A stretch of 11,786 bases of DNA, from contig NZ_DASTBH010000426.1 of assembly GCF_035712165.1 (NCBI RefSeq), positions 1 through 11,786 on the forward strand, read 5' to 3'. Under the pieces are notes generated by a model. It was not told the DNA's origin and did no database searches. It saw only the letters and a list, made by a program, of their open reading frames with translations. Shown piece by piece: positions 1-7,265 of the stretch. Source of the stretch: DASYTH01 sp035712165 (GTDB lineage: Bacteria > Actinomycetota > Actinomycetes > Mycobacteriales > Pseudonocardiaceae). The first letter of the stretch is position 1; each line of letters starts with the position of its first letter. The position numbers and the translations under genes were made by a program.

Positions 1-233
1 AGTTTGAGCAGCCCCGAGGTGGGCAGCGCCGCGGTGGTCAGCACGTCGCCGAGGTCGGCGAACTCCGCCAGGCTCGGCAGGCCGGGCACGGCCGGCGCCG
101 GAGCGGCCTGGGCGCCGGTTCCCAGCCGGACCGCGATGGTCAGCGTGGGGGCCGCGACCAGAAACCCGAGTATTCCGCGGCGGGCTACCTTCCAGGAGCC
201 GTCCTCGTCCGGATTTGTCCGCGGACCCGCCAT
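1..233 (-). CDS. Molybdopterin-dependent oxidoreductase, IorB-like, N-terminal part (cut by window edge)
   Basis: Only the first 77 codons are visible; the gene runs off the left edge. The start ATG at 233 is chosen because GAGGAG (plus-strand CTCCTC, 238-243) lies 4 nt upstream; an in-frame ATG at 245 lacks such a site. The protein opens with an acidic stretch, then a twin-arginine signal: W-K-V-A-R-R-G-I-L-G-F-L followed by a hydrophobic run and an Ala/Pro-rich stretch. The part after it (PSLAEFADLGDVLTTAALPT) resembles the start of xanthine-dehydrogenase-family molybdopterin-binding subunits of the isoquinoline 1-oxidoreductase beta type, as I remember them. Those carry a molybdenum cofactor, hydroxylate N-heteroaromatics or oxidise aldehydes, and are exported folded by Tat. 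No catalytic residues are in view, so the family call rests on the N-terminus alone. It is divergent from the conservon. Confidence 0.6.
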   Translation of the reverse strand, partial: MAGPRTNPDEDGSWKVARRGILGFLVAAPTLTIAVRLGTGAQAAPAPAVPGLPSLAEFADLGDVLTTAALPTSGLLK

Positions 234-414
234 TTCACTCCTCATTGGTATTTGTGCGCGATATTGGCTGCCAGCCCCTGGCCGGAGCGGACAGTAGTGC
301 CGCCGAACGAGGCCCGGCAAGCGCATGGGGGCAGGTAGGGGCCTCGATGAGGGGGTCATCCCCCAACCCCCTAACCCCGGCGGCGACCGCCCTTAGGGGA
401 TTTCGTGACCTTGG

Positions 415-443
415 TTGACGGCATTGAAACAGCTCCCTAATCT
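415..443 (+). promoter_or_regulatory. Candidate sigma70-type promoter of the conservon operon
   Basis: TTGACG (415-420) and TAATCT (438-443) are separated by exactly 17 nt, close to the -35/-10 consensus of actinobacterial housekeeping sigma factors. It lies about 65 nt upstream of the histidine kinase start, inside the 275-nt divergent gap (234-508). The rest of that gap holds only a weak G5-TCAT-C5 hairpin at 351-364. Confidence 0.6.
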
Positions 444-508
444 CGGCAGATCACAAGGGCCGGGGAGTCCATTCGCTGATTTCCGACTGAAAGGCGTGGG
501 ATCACTGG

Positions 509-2710
509 ATGCCTGTACACCAGCCGCGGCGCTCGGGCGCCACGATCGGGACGCGGGTGCTGTTCATCGCCCTGGTGCCCAGTCTCGCGGTGCTCGTGGT
601 CGGTGCGGCGCTGTCCACCTACCTGGTGCGGCAGGGCCTTGCCGCGAACGGGTTCGCGCAGGACGTGCGCGGCGCGCTGGACCCGATCTCCCGGTTCGTC
701 ACCGACACCCAGGAGGAGCGCAGGCTGACCATGCTGCGCGGCGCCGCGCCGGGCGCCGCCGACGCCGCCCTGACCGGCCAGGACCAACTGGACACCGCCC
801 GGCGCCGGGTGGACGACTCGCTGGCCGCGCTGTCCGGCACGGCCGACCGGCTCGCCGACGGGGCCCCCGACGGCCTGCGCCGGTCGCTGACGTTTCTCAC
901 CGAGTCCGGGCACGGCCTGCCGGCGATCCGCCAGCAGATCGACACCGGCGTGCTGGACGCCTGGCGCGCCTATCACGTCTACAACGACCTGCTCGACCAG
1001 TGCGGTGCGGTGATCCAGGGGATCGCCCGGTCCGCGGCCGACGCCGAGGTCGGGTTCGAGCAGATGATCAGCTATGACCTGTTCAAGTCGGCCGAGGCGA
1101 TGTCCCGCTCGCATGCCATGGCGGTGCGCGCGGTCGCGTCCGGACTGGACGGCACCCAGTTCCACGAACTGGCCCACCAACTCGGCATGTACCACGAGCA
1201 GATCGAGTCGGTCGTGCCGCGGATGACCGAGCAGGAGCGGTCCGGCTACGCCGCGCTGAAGCAGACGCTCTGGTGGACAACGCTGGTCGCCGGGGACAAC
1301 TCGCTGATGAACCGGGGCCCCTCGACCGCACCCGCGAACTTCGACGTGGTCCAGTGGGAGAGCGCGGCGCGGCAGGTCGGCGACGGGCTGATGCGCCTGT
1401 ACGTCTCGCATTCCCGCTACGGCGCCAACCTGGCCACCGACAAGGGATCGGCCACGCTGCGCACCTCGATCACGGCCGGCGCCGCCATCCTGGTCTTCGG
1501 GGTGCTGTCCATCCTGGTCGCGCTGCGGCTGTCCCGGAAGCTGGTCCGCCGGCTGCGTGAGCTGCGCGGCGAGACGCTGGACGTGGCCCACCACGAACTG
1601 CCCCGGATGGTGGCGACCATCCGGTCCGGCAACCGGATCGACCTGGACCGGCAGATGCGCCACCTGGACTACGGCGGGGACGAGGTCGGGCAGGTCGCCG
1701 ACGCGTTCAACACCGCGCAGCGCACCGCGGTCGCCGCGGCCGTGCGGGAAGCCGAGACCCGGCAGGGGGTGCGCTCGGTGTTCCTCAACATCGCCCGGCG
1801 CAGCCAGGTCATCGTGCACCGCCAACTGCAGGTGCTCGACGAGGCCGAGCGCACGGTGGACGACCCGGAGCACCTCAGGACCCTGTTCCAGCTCGACCAT
1901 CTGGCCACCCGGGGCCGGCGCAACGCCGAGAACCTGATCATCCTGGCCGGCGAGCAGCCCGGCCGGCAGTGGCGCCATCCCATACCGCTGCGCGACGTGG
2001 TGCGCAGCGCGGTGGCCGAGACCGAGCAGTACACCCGGGTCCAGGTGACCAGCCTGCCGGAGGTGTCGGTGGCCGGCGCGGCGGTGGCCGACATCGTGCA
2101 TCTGATCGCCGAACTGGTCGACAACGGCGCCGCGTTCTCGCCCCGGGAGTCCACAGTGGAGGTTCGGGGCAACCGGGCCGGCCGCGGCGTGCTGGTGCAG
2201 GTCGAGGACCAGGGCCTGGGCATCGAGGAACCGGCGCTGACCGAGATCAACCAGATGCTGCACGAGCCGCCCGACTTCAATGTGATGGCGCTGTCCGCCG
2301 AGTCCCGGGTCGGTCTGTTCGTGGTGGCCCGGCTCGCCGCCCGGCACGGCATCAAGGTGTCGCTGCGCGAGTCGGACTTCGGCGGCACCTGCGCGGTGGT
2401 GCTGATCCCGGCCGACCGGATCGCCGACGGCGCCGACTCCGCCGGTCCGTCCGCCGAACCGCCGCCGGGCGGCGTGCGGATGATCGGCGGCCGGCCACCG
2501 CTGCCGCGCCGGGAGCGGCAGACCAACCTGGCCGCCCAACTCGTCTCCGGTCTGCCCGCGGAGGAGACCGGCCCGGTTCATCCCGAGGACGAACGGCTCC
2601 GCTCGGAGCGGCGCCGCAAGACCATGACGGCATTCCAGCAGGGCACCCGGCAGGGCCGGGGTGGCAGCCAGACGGGCCAGTGGCCCGACCCGAACAGGCG
2701 GGGAGTGTGA
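509..2710 (+). CDS. Conservon sensor histidine kinase with nitrate/nitrite-sensing-type extracellular domain (CvnA-like)
   Basis: This is a 733-residue membrane histidine kinase, the first gene of a four-gene conservon. Transmembrane helix 1 is at about residues 17-40. An extracellular helical region at 45-315 resembles NIT (nitrate/nitrite-sensing) domains. Helix 2 (about 321-340) begins with I-T-A-G-A-A-I-L-V-F. A HAMP-like linker follows (about 341-405). The dimerisation region contains FQLDHLATRGRRNAENL, with His464 as the likely phospho-acceptor; this is the conservon form rather than a classical HExxxP box. The ATPase domain has an N box IAELVDNGAAFSP (Asn539), then VEDQGLGI and SRVGLFVVARLAARHG. 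The last ~80 residues are a Pro/Gly/Arg-rich, probably disordered tail. The ATG is preceded by AAGGCGTGGG at 491-500, a loose ribosome site. In studied conservons the kinase works with the three downstream proteins as a membrane G-protein-like complex. The ligand is unknown. Confidence 0.9.
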   Translation: MPVHQPRRSGATIGTRVLFIALVPSLAVLVVGAALSTYLVRQGLAANGFAQDVRGALDPISRFVTDTQEERRLTMLRGAAPGAADAALTGQDQLDTARRRVDDSLAALSGTADRLADGAPDGLRRSLTFLTESGHGLPAIRQQIDTGVLDAWRAYHVYNDLLDQCGAVIQGIARSAADAEVGFEQMISYDLFKSAEAMSRSHAMAVRAVASGLDGTQFHELAHQLGMYHEQIESVVPRMTEQERSGYAALKQTLWWTTLVAGDNSLMNRGPSTAPANFDVVQWESAARQVGDGLMRLYVSHSRYGANLATDKGSATLRTSITAGAAILVFGVLSILVALRLSRKLVRRLRELRGETLDVAHHELPRMVATIRSGNRIDLDRQMRHLDYGGDEVGQVADAFNTAQRTAVAAAVREAETRQGVRSVFLNIARRSQVIVHRQLQVLDEAERTVDDPEHLRTLFQLDHLATRGRRNAENLIILAGEQPGRQWRHPIPLRDVVRSAVAETEQYTRVQVTSLPEVSVAGAAVADIVHLIAELVDNGAAFSPRESTVEVRGNRAGRGVLVQVEDQGLGIEEPALTEINQMLHEPPDFNVMALSAESRVGLFVVARLAARHGIKVSLRESDFGGTCAVVLIPADRIADGADSAGPSAEPPPGGVRMIGGRPPLPRRERQTNLAAQLVSGLPAEETGPVHPEDERLRSERRRKTMTAFQQGTRQGRGGSQTGQWPDPNRRGV

Positions 2711-2712
2711 GA

Positions 2713-3117
2713 GTGCGAGCGAGCGACGGAACCGAACTGAACTGGTTACTGGACGGGCTGGTCGATCGGACCGCCGGGGCGAACCGCGCGGTCGTGCTCT
2801 CCGCGGACGGGTTGCTGCTCGGTCAGTCCGGCAACATGTCGCAACCGGACGCCGAGCACCTCTCCGCGATGGCCGCGGCGTTCCAGAGCCTGGCCAAGGG
2901 CACCGGCCGGCACTTCGGCGGCGGCGAGGTCCGGCAGACCGTGGTCGAGATGGACCACGCCTACCTGCTGGTCACCGCCGCCGGCGCGGGCGCGTGCATC
3001 GCCATGCTGGCCGGCGAGGAGGCCGACCTCGGCATGCTCGCCTACGAGACCAACCTGCTGGTGTCCCAGGTGGGCGCCGCGCTCTCGGCCGCCCCGCGCG
3101 GCGCCGGGTTGTCATGA
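2713..3117 (+). CDS. Roadblock/LC7 domain protein (CvnB-like)
   Basis: A 134-residue protein made almost wholly of one Roadblock/LC7 domain: the opening ELNWLLDGLVDRTAG, the strand RAVVLSADGLLLGQS, a helix with HLSAMAAAFQSLAKG, and GACIAMLAGEEADLGMLAYE near the end. In conservons this protein interacts with the GTPase and probably acts as its regulator or scaffold, as MglB does for MglA. Two GTG starts are possible. GTG 2713 lies 7 nt after GGGGAG (2700-2705) and is chosen. GTG 2707 would give a 4-nt GTGA overlap with the kinase stop, but the ribosome site would be only 1 nt away. Leu12 is encoded by TTA (2746-2748), the rarest leucine codon in such genomes. The stop overlaps the next start as ATGA. 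Confidence 0.88.
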   Translation: MRASDGTELNWLLDGLVDRTAGANRAVVLSADGLLLGQSGNMSQPDAEHLSAMAAAFQSLAKGTGRHFGGGEVRQTVVEMDHAYLLVTAAGAGACIAMLAGEEADLGMLAYETNLLVSQVGAALSAAPRGAGLS

Positions 3118-3482
3118 CCGCTGCCGAACAGGCGTGGTACGACGACGACGCCGGACCGCTGGTGCGGCCCTACGCGCTCACCGGCGGCCGCACCGAGACC
3201 GGCCGCTACGACCTGGACGTGATCACGCTGGTGGTCGCCGTCGAGCCGGGCGCGCACCTGCACCTGGTCGGGCCGGACCACCAGCGCGTGCTGCGCGCCT
3301 GCGCCCATCCGTCGTCGGTGGCGGAGGTCTCGGCCCGGCTGAACGTTCCGCTGGGGGTGACCAAGATCCTCATCGGCGACCTGATCGAGTCGGGTTACCT
3401 CGTCTTCCGGTCCGGTGTCCAGCAGGACGCGCCGGACCTGGTGATGATGCAGAAGGTGCTTGATGGCATTCGCAACCTCTGA
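3114..3482 (+). CDS. DUF742 family protein of the conservon (CvnC-like)
   Basis: A 122-residue cytoplasmic protein. The motif GPLVRPYALTGGRTETGRYD near the N-terminus is the signature of DUF742. The rest looks like a winged-helix fold: SSVAEVSARLNVPLGVTKILIGDLIESGYL reads as two helices plus wing (quoted in part: AEVSARLNVPLGVTKILIGD). The protein ends at QKVLDGIRNL. It is found in conservons between the Roadblock and GTPase genes; its biochemical role is not settled, and the winged-helix look suggests protein or DNA binding. The start ATG overlaps the preceding TGA (ATGA), implying translational coupling, and its 3' end overlaps the GTPase gene by 20 nt. Confidence 0.88.
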   Translation: MTAAEQAWYDDDAGPLVRPYALTGGRTETGRYDLDVITLVVAVEPGAHLHLVGPDHQRVLRACAHPSSVAEVSARLNVPLGVTKILIGDLIESGYLVFRSGVQQDAPDLVMMQKVLDGIRNL

Positions 3483-4038
3483 GCCCGGCGTCGCCGTCAA
3501 GATCCTGATCGCCGGCGGTTTCGGGGTCGGCAAGACCACGATGGTCGGCGCGGTGAGCGAGATTCCGCCGCTGCGCACCGAGGAGCTGATCACCGAGCCG
3601 AGCTCCGAAGTGGACAGTCTGGTCGGGGTGGAGGACAAGACCACCACCACCGTCGCGCTGGACTTCGGCCGGATCACGATCAGCTCCGGGCTGGTGCTGT
3701 ACCTGTTCGGCACACCCGGTCAGCACCGGTTCTGGTTCATGTGGGACGAACTGGCCCGGGGCGCGCTGGGCGCGGTGGTGCTCACCGACACCCGCCGGCT
3801 GTCCGACAGCTTCGCCGCGATCGACTTCTTCGAGGAGCGCGGCGTGCCGTTCGTGGTCGGGGTCAACTGCTTCGACGGGCTGCAGCTCTACAACACGGCC
3901 GAGGTCCGCACCGCGCTGGACCTCACCCACGCGGTGCCGCTGCTGCTCTGCGACGCCCGCGACCGCGCCTCCGCCAAACGCCTGCTGAGCAGCCTGGTCC
4001 GGGTCGCGATGGCCGGCGCTACCGCGGCGGCGTGGTGA
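3463..4038 (+). CDS. Conservon small GTPase (CvnD-like, MglA/Ras-type ATP/GTP-binding protein)
   Basis: A 191-residue P-loop GTPase. The Walker A motif GGFGVGKT is at residues 18-25 (Lys24, Thr25). A threonine-rich switch I region reads EDKTTTTVALDFGRI. The G3 region is FGTPGQHRFWFMW; it lacks the usual Asp before the Thr-Pro-Gly but keeps the Gly and Gln. The G4 position reads VNCFD instead of NKxD, and the G5 equivalent may be CDARD. I recall the non-canonical G4 as normal for this subfamily. ATG 3463 is preceded by AAGGTG (3453-3458); a TTG at 3460 is a weaker alternative. It completes the kinase-Roadblock-DUF742-GTPase set. No cytochrome P450 gene follows, unlike some Streptomyces conservons. 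The 3' end overlaps the converging gene by 20 nt. Confidence 0.9.
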   Translation: MAFATSEPGVAVKILIAGGFGVGKTTMVGAVSEIPPLRTEELITEPSSEVDSLVGVEDKTTTTVALDFGRITISSGLVLYLFGTPGQHRFWFMWDELARGALGAVVLTDTRRLSDSFAAIDFFEERGVPFVVGVNCFDGLQLYNTAEVRTALDLTHAVPLLLCDARDRASAKRLLSSLVRVAMAGATAAAW

Positions 4039-4720
4039 CCCGGTTGCGGTAGAGCCAACCGACGTCCCGGGTGAACGACCAGGTCAGCGCGGCCAGCGCG
4101 GACAGCACCGCGATCGTCGCGACCGGCGCCGGCAGCACCCCGGCGGCGGCCACCACCAGCACCACGCCCTGGACGGCCGCCACGACCTTGCTCGACCAGC
4201 GCGACGGCGGCTGGCGGCGCAGCCACGGCAACACCGCCCCGGCCGCCACGAAGGCGTACCGCATGGCCCCGATCGCCAGCACCCAGCCGCCCAACCGGCC
4301 GGCCACCTCCACGCTGAGCACCAGAATCAGGAAGGCGTCGACCTCCAGGTCGAACCGGGCGCCCAGCGGGGAGGACTCCCGGATGGCCCGGGCCAGCCAG
4401 CCGTCGAGCGCGTCCATGCCCAGCGCCACCGTGGCGAGCGTCACCATCGCGGGCTGCGGCGCCGCTCCGGGCGGGGCCACCAGCGCCAGCACCCCACCGA
4501 CCAGCACCGCTCTGGCCAGGGTGATGCGGTTTGCCGGGCCGAACGAATGGGCATTCACCCGCCGCAACCCTGCGGCCAGAAAGGCTCCGCCGAGCAGGGC
4601 ATAGCCGAGCCCGGCCAACCAGCCGGCGAGGCCGAGCCCGACAAGCCGGTGCAGCCCGAAGAGCAGGGCAAACTCGGCGAGCAGACCGGCGACGGCCACG
4701 CGAACCGGAAGACGAGCCAC
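4019..4720 (-). CDS. CDP-alcohol phosphatidyltransferase family membrane protein
   Basis: A 233-residue integral membrane enzyme with several hydrophobic helices (about 6-50 and 70-225). The family signature D-x2-D-G-x2-A-R-x8-G-x3-D-x3-D is complete: DALDGWLAR at Asp103-Arg111, then Gly120, Asp124 and Asp128. These Asp residues bind the metal and CDP-alcohol. The reaction transfers a phosphoalcohol group from a CDP-linked donor to a hydroxyl acceptor at the membrane; the specific substrates cannot be read. The start GTG 4720 is chosen because GGAGGA (plus-strand TCCTCC, 4725-4730) lies 4 nt upstream; GTGs at 4744 and 4747 lack a good site. It is divergent from the BchC-like dehydrogenase (67-nt gap), so it may share control with that operon and act in the same pathway. 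A role in ordinary phospholipid synthesis is possible too. Confidence 0.85.
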   Translation of the reverse strand: MARLPVRVAVAGLLAEFALLFGLHRLVGLGLAGWLAGLGYALLGGAFLAAGLRRVNAHSFGPANRITLARAVLVGGVLALVAPPGAAPQPAMVTLATVALGMDALDGWLARAIRESSPLGARFDLEVDAFLILVLSVEVAGRLGGWVLAIGAMRYAFVAAGAVLPWLRRQPPSRWSSKVVAAVQGVVLVVAAAGVLPAPVATIAVLSALAALTWSFTRDVGWLYRNRVTTPPR

Positions 4721-4724
4721 CGCG

Positions 4725-4730
4725 TCCTCC
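4725..4730 (-). promoter_or_regulatory. Shine-Dalgarno site deciding the GTG start of the CDP-alcohol transferase
   Basis: On the minus strand the sequence reads GGAGGA, then four bases, then GTG at 4720. It is the only strong ribosome site near the three candidate GTG starts (4720, 4744, 4747). Confidence 0.6.
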
Positions 4731-4787
4731 GCAGCCGGGTGCACCACGTATCGTGACCGCGAGCTTAACGGGGAGGGGACGGAGCCG

Positions 4788-5759
4788 ATGGAGCGTGCCT
4801 TCTGGCTCCGCGAACCCGGGCACGGCGAAATCCGCGCGGTCGAGCTGCCCCGGCCCGGTCCGGACGACGTGCTGGTGCGCACGCTGTACTCGGCGGTGAG
4901 CCGGGGAACCGAGGCGCTGGTGTTCCGCGGCGAGGTGCCGGCGAGCCAGCACCAGGCGATGCGCGCCCCGTTCCAGGAAGGCGAGTTCCCGGGCCCGGTC
5001 AAGTACGGCTACCTCAACGTCGGGGTGGTCGAGGAAGGTCCGGAACGGCTGCGCGGCCGGACGGTGTTCTGCCTCTATCCCCATCAGACCGCCTACGTGG
5101 TCCCGGCCAGCGCCGTGACCGTGGTACCGGACGCGGTGCCGGCCGCGCGGGCGGTGCTGACCGGCACGGTGGAGACCGCCGTCAACGCCGTGTGGGACGC
5201 CGCGCCGATGCTCGGCGACCGGATCGCGGTGATCGGCGCCGGGATGGTCGGCGCCAGCGTGGCCGCTCTGCTGGCCCGGTTCCCGGCCACCCGGGTGCAG
5301 CTGGTGGACGTCGACCCGACCCGGGCCGAGCTGGCCAAGGCGCTGGAGCTGGACTTCGCGCTGCCGGCCGACGCGCTCGGTGACTGCGACCTGGTGGTGC
5401 ACGCCAGCGCGAGCGAGGCGGGCCTGGCCCGGGCGCTCGAGCTGGCCGCCCCGGAGGGCGTGGTCGTCGAGCTGAGCTGGTACGGCGACCGGGCGGTGCG
5501 GGTGCCGCTGGGGGAGTGGTTTCACTCACGCCGGCTGGTGCTTCGCGGCAGCCAGGTCGGTGTGGTATCGCCGGGCCGGGCCGGCCGCCGGGGTTACGCG
5601 GAACGGCTGGTCACGGCGATGGAGCTGCTCACGGACGCACGGTTCGACGCGATGATTCCCGGAGAGTGTGGGTTCGACGAGTTGCCTGCCGCGCTGCCGC
5701 GGTTAATCAGAGGTGAACTGCCTGGGCCCTGCCTGCGTGTTAGGTATGACGCTCATTAG
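4788..5759 (+). CDS. BchC-like MDR dehydrogenase without zinc ligands
   Basis: A 323-residue medium-chain dehydrogenase/reductase. At the position of the catalytic-zinc cysteine the motif is SAVSRGTEAL (Ser38), and the usual GHE box is replaced by KYGYLNVG. The four-cysteine structural zinc loop is absent. This pattern resembles BchC (bacteriochlorophyllide dehydrogenase, SRGTE motif) and related zinc-free members. The Rossmann motif GAGMVG is at residues 150-155, and an acidic residue in LVDVDP after the second strand favours NAD over NADP. It probably oxidises or reduces a hydroxyl on a pathway intermediate. The ATG follows GGAG (4781-4784) by 3 nt. It is the first gene of a five-gene operon, 22 nt before the PTPS-like start. 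Leu306 is a TTA codon (5703-5705), next to rare AGA, and the last ten codons include AGG. Confidence 0.8.
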   Translation: MERAFWLREPGHGEIRAVELPRPGPDDVLVRTLYSAVSRGTEALVFRGEVPASQHQAMRAPFQEGEFPGPVKYGYLNVGVVEEGPERLRGRTVFCLYPHQTAYVVPASAVTVVPDAVPAARAVLTGTVETAVNAVWDAAPMLGDRIAVIGAGMVGASVAALLARFPATRVQLVDVDPTRAELAKALELDFALPADALGDCDLVVHASASEAGLARALELAAPEGVVVELSWYGDRAVRVPLGEWFHSRRLVLRGSQVGVVSPGRAGRRGYAERLVTAMELLTDARFDAMIPGECGFDELPAALPRLIRGELPGPCLRVRYDAH

Positions 5760-5767
5760 CCCACGCC

Positions 5768-5774
5768 AAGGAGG
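5768..5774 (+). promoter_or_regulatory. Consensus Shine-Dalgarno that fixes a TTG start
   Basis: AAGGAGG is a perfect ribosome site and lies 7 nt before TTG 5782. It decides the start of the PTPS-like gene; the in-frame ATGs upstream (5713, 5746) lie inside or at the edge of the preceding gene and have no comparable site. Confidence 0.75.
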
Positions 5775-5781
5775 CGCCCGG

Positions 5782-6180
5782 TTGTTCAGCCTCACCGTTC
5801 GTGACCACGTGATGGTCGCGCACAGTTTCCACGGGGAAGTGTTCGGTCCCGCCCAGCGACTGCACGGCGCGACGTTCCTTGTGGACGCCACGTTCCACCG
5901 GGCCGAGCTCGACGACGACAACCTGATCGTCGACATTGGACTGGCCACCAAGGAGCTCGGCGGCGTGCTCGCCGACCTCAACTACCGCAACCTCGACGAG
6001 GTGCCCGAGTTCGCCGGGATCAACACCTCGACCGAGTACCTGGCCAAGGTGATCGCCGACCGGCTCGCCGGCCGGGTGCACGACGGCGGGCTGGGCGAGG
6101 GCGCGCGGGGGCTGGCCGAGATCACGGTCACGCTGCACGAGTCGCACGTGGCGTGGGCGAGCTACCGGCGGGCGCTATGA
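5782..6180 (+). CDS. 6-pyruvoyltetrahydropterin synthase/QueD-like protein with degenerate active site
   Basis: A 132-residue T-fold protein starting at TTG with a perfect ribosome site. Family landmarks are present: VAHSF (His14, first zinc ligand), RLHGATF (His28), VDIGLATKEL, LNYRNLDEVPEFAGINTSTE, and LHESHVAWASY with Glu120, the residue that anchors the purine/pterin ring in T-fold enzymes. Key catalytic positions differ. The catalytic Cys before the HGH motif is Ala24, the third zinc His of HGH is Ala30, and the Asp-His of the usual LDH motif are Asn67-Tyr68. So it is unlikely to perform standard PTPS or 6-carboxytetrahydropterin chemistry. It could bind a GTP-derived ring and catalyse a different step, or be a regulatory protein. 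The stop overlaps the glycosyltransferase start as ATGA. No folE is in view to supply the normal substrate. Confidence 0.82.
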   Translation: MFSLTVRDHVMVAHSFHGEVFGPAQRLHGATFLVDATFHRAELDDDNLIVDIGLATKELGGVLADLNYRNLDEVPEFAGINTSTEYLAKVIADRLAGRVHDGGLGEGARGLAEITVTLHESHVAWASYRRAL

Positions 6181-7265
6181 CCACGTCGATGACGACATTT
6201 CTGGTGCCCGGCGGCATCGACGACGCGGCCGCGCCGAGTGGCGGCAACGTCTACGACCGCCGGATGAGCCGGATCCTGGCGAACTGGGTGGCCGAGGTGC
6301 CGGTGCCGGGTAGCTGGCCGCTGCCGGACCGGGCGGCCCGCGCGACGCTGGCGATGACCCTGGCCGGGCTGCCGGACGACTCGGTCGTGCTGATCGACGG
6401 CCTGGTGGCCTGCGGGGTCCCGGAGGTCGTCGTGCCGGCCGCCCGCCGGCTGCGGGTGGCGGTGCTGCTGCACCTGCCGCTCGGCGACGAGACCGGGCTG
6501 CCGCCGACCCTGGCCACCGACCTCGACGCCCGGGAGCGGGAGACGCTGCACGCGGTGACCGCGGTGATCGCCACCAGCCCGTGGGCCGGCCGCCGGCTGG
6601 TCGAGCACCACGGACTGGACCCGAAGCGGGTGCACGTGGTCCCGCCCGGAACGGACCCGGCGCCGCTGGCGCACGGCACCGACGGGTTCTCCCGGCTGCT
6701 CTGCGTCGCCTCGGTGACCCCGCGCAAGGGACAGGACGTGCTGGTCGAGGCGCTCGCCCAGGTCGCCGACCTGCCGTGGCACTGCGAGTGCGTCGGCTCG
6801 GTGCGCGGGCACCCCGGCTACGTCGAGCGGCTGCTGCGGCTGATCGCGCTGCGCGGCCTGGCCGGCCGGGTGACCCTGGCCGGGCCGATGTCGCCGGCCG
6901 ACCTCGCGCCCCGCTACGCCGCGGCCGACCTGGTGGTGCTGCCGTCCCGGGCGGAGACCTACGGCATGGTGGTGACCGAGGCGCTGGCCCGTGGGCTGCC
7001 GGTGCTGGCCACCGCCGCGGGCGCGCTGCCGGACACCCTGGGGCAGGGACCGGACGGCGAGCTACCCGGCATTCTCGTGCCGCCCGGCGACGTGCCGGCC
7101 CTGGCCGAGGGGCTGCGTCAGTTCCTCACCCAGGCCCGGCTGCGCAACCGGCTGCGCAACGCGGCCCGGGACCGGCGCCAGTCGCTCGAGGACTGGGATG
7201 CCGCGGCCCGCCGGCTGGCCGCCGTGCTCACTCGGCTGTGGCGGGAGCCGTCATGCGCAATCTGA
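6177..7265 (+). CDS. Glycosyltransferase, GT4 family (GT-B fold)
   Basis: A 362-residue cytoplasmic or membrane-associated glycosyltransferase. The N-terminal domain opens with MTTFLVPGGIDDAAAPSGGN, whose glycine-rich loop after strand 1 is typical of GT-B enzymes. The C-terminal donor-binding domain starts near SRLLCVASVTPRKGQDVLVE. It contains PSRAETYGMVVTEALARGLP with the E-x7-E pair at Glu260/Glu268, which contacts the nucleotide-sugar ribose/phosphate in GT4. This is a retaining family that uses UDP-, GDP- or similar sugars; donor and acceptor cannot be predicted. The ATG overlaps the preceding TGA (ATGA). A second ATG at 6189 is possible. The 3' end overlaps the membrane-protein gene by 13 nt. 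Context suggests it glycosylates the product of the dehydrogenase/PTPS-like/cyclohydrolase pathway. Confidence 0.87.
   Translation: MTTSMTTFLVPGGIDDAAAPSGGNVYDRRMSRILANWVAEVPVPGSWPLPDRAARATLAMTLAGLPDDSVVLIDGLVACGVPEVVVPAARRLRVAVLLHLPLGDETGLPPTLATDLDARERETLHAVTAVIATSPWAGRRLVEHHGLDPKRVHVVPPGTDPAPLAHGTDGFSRLLCVASVTPRKGQDVLVEALAQVADLPWHCECVGSVRGHPGYVERLLRLIALRGLAGRVTLAGPMSPADLAPRYAAADLVVLPSRAETYGMVVTEALARGLPVLATAAGALPDTLGQGPDGELPGILVPPGDVPALAEGLRQFLTQARLRNRLRNAARDRRQSLEDWDAAARRLAAVLTRLWREPSCAI

Noticed and set aside
351..364. GGGGG-TCAT-CCCCC as a terminator
   Set aside because: The stem is only 5 bp and no T-run follows; it lies between divergent gene starts, where a terminator is not expected.
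437..2581. A 714-codon open frame on the minus strand opposite the histidine kinase
   Set aside because: It is a high-GC shadow: the plus frame has clear kinase motifs, and the minus translation is rich in His, Gln, Arg and Gly with no domain and no ribosome site.
3888..5525. A 545-codon minus-strand open frame spanning the GTPase end, the CDP-alcohol transferase and the dehydrogenase
   Set aside because: It is out of frame with the CDP-alcohol signature, which reads well in another minus frame, and it crosses several better-supported genes with low-complexity sequence.
5713..5781. ATG 5713 or ATG 5746 as the start of the PTPS-like protein
   Set aside because: Both lie within or at the end of the dehydrogenase gene, add non-conserved residues and lack the AAGGAGG site that precedes TTG 5782.
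6581..7252. Upstream extension of the membrane-protein frame to 533 codons
   Set aside because: The added part is Arg/Ala/Gly-rich and lies in the shifted frame of the glycosyltransferase; ATG 7253 has a good ribosome site and begins the first hydrophobic segment.
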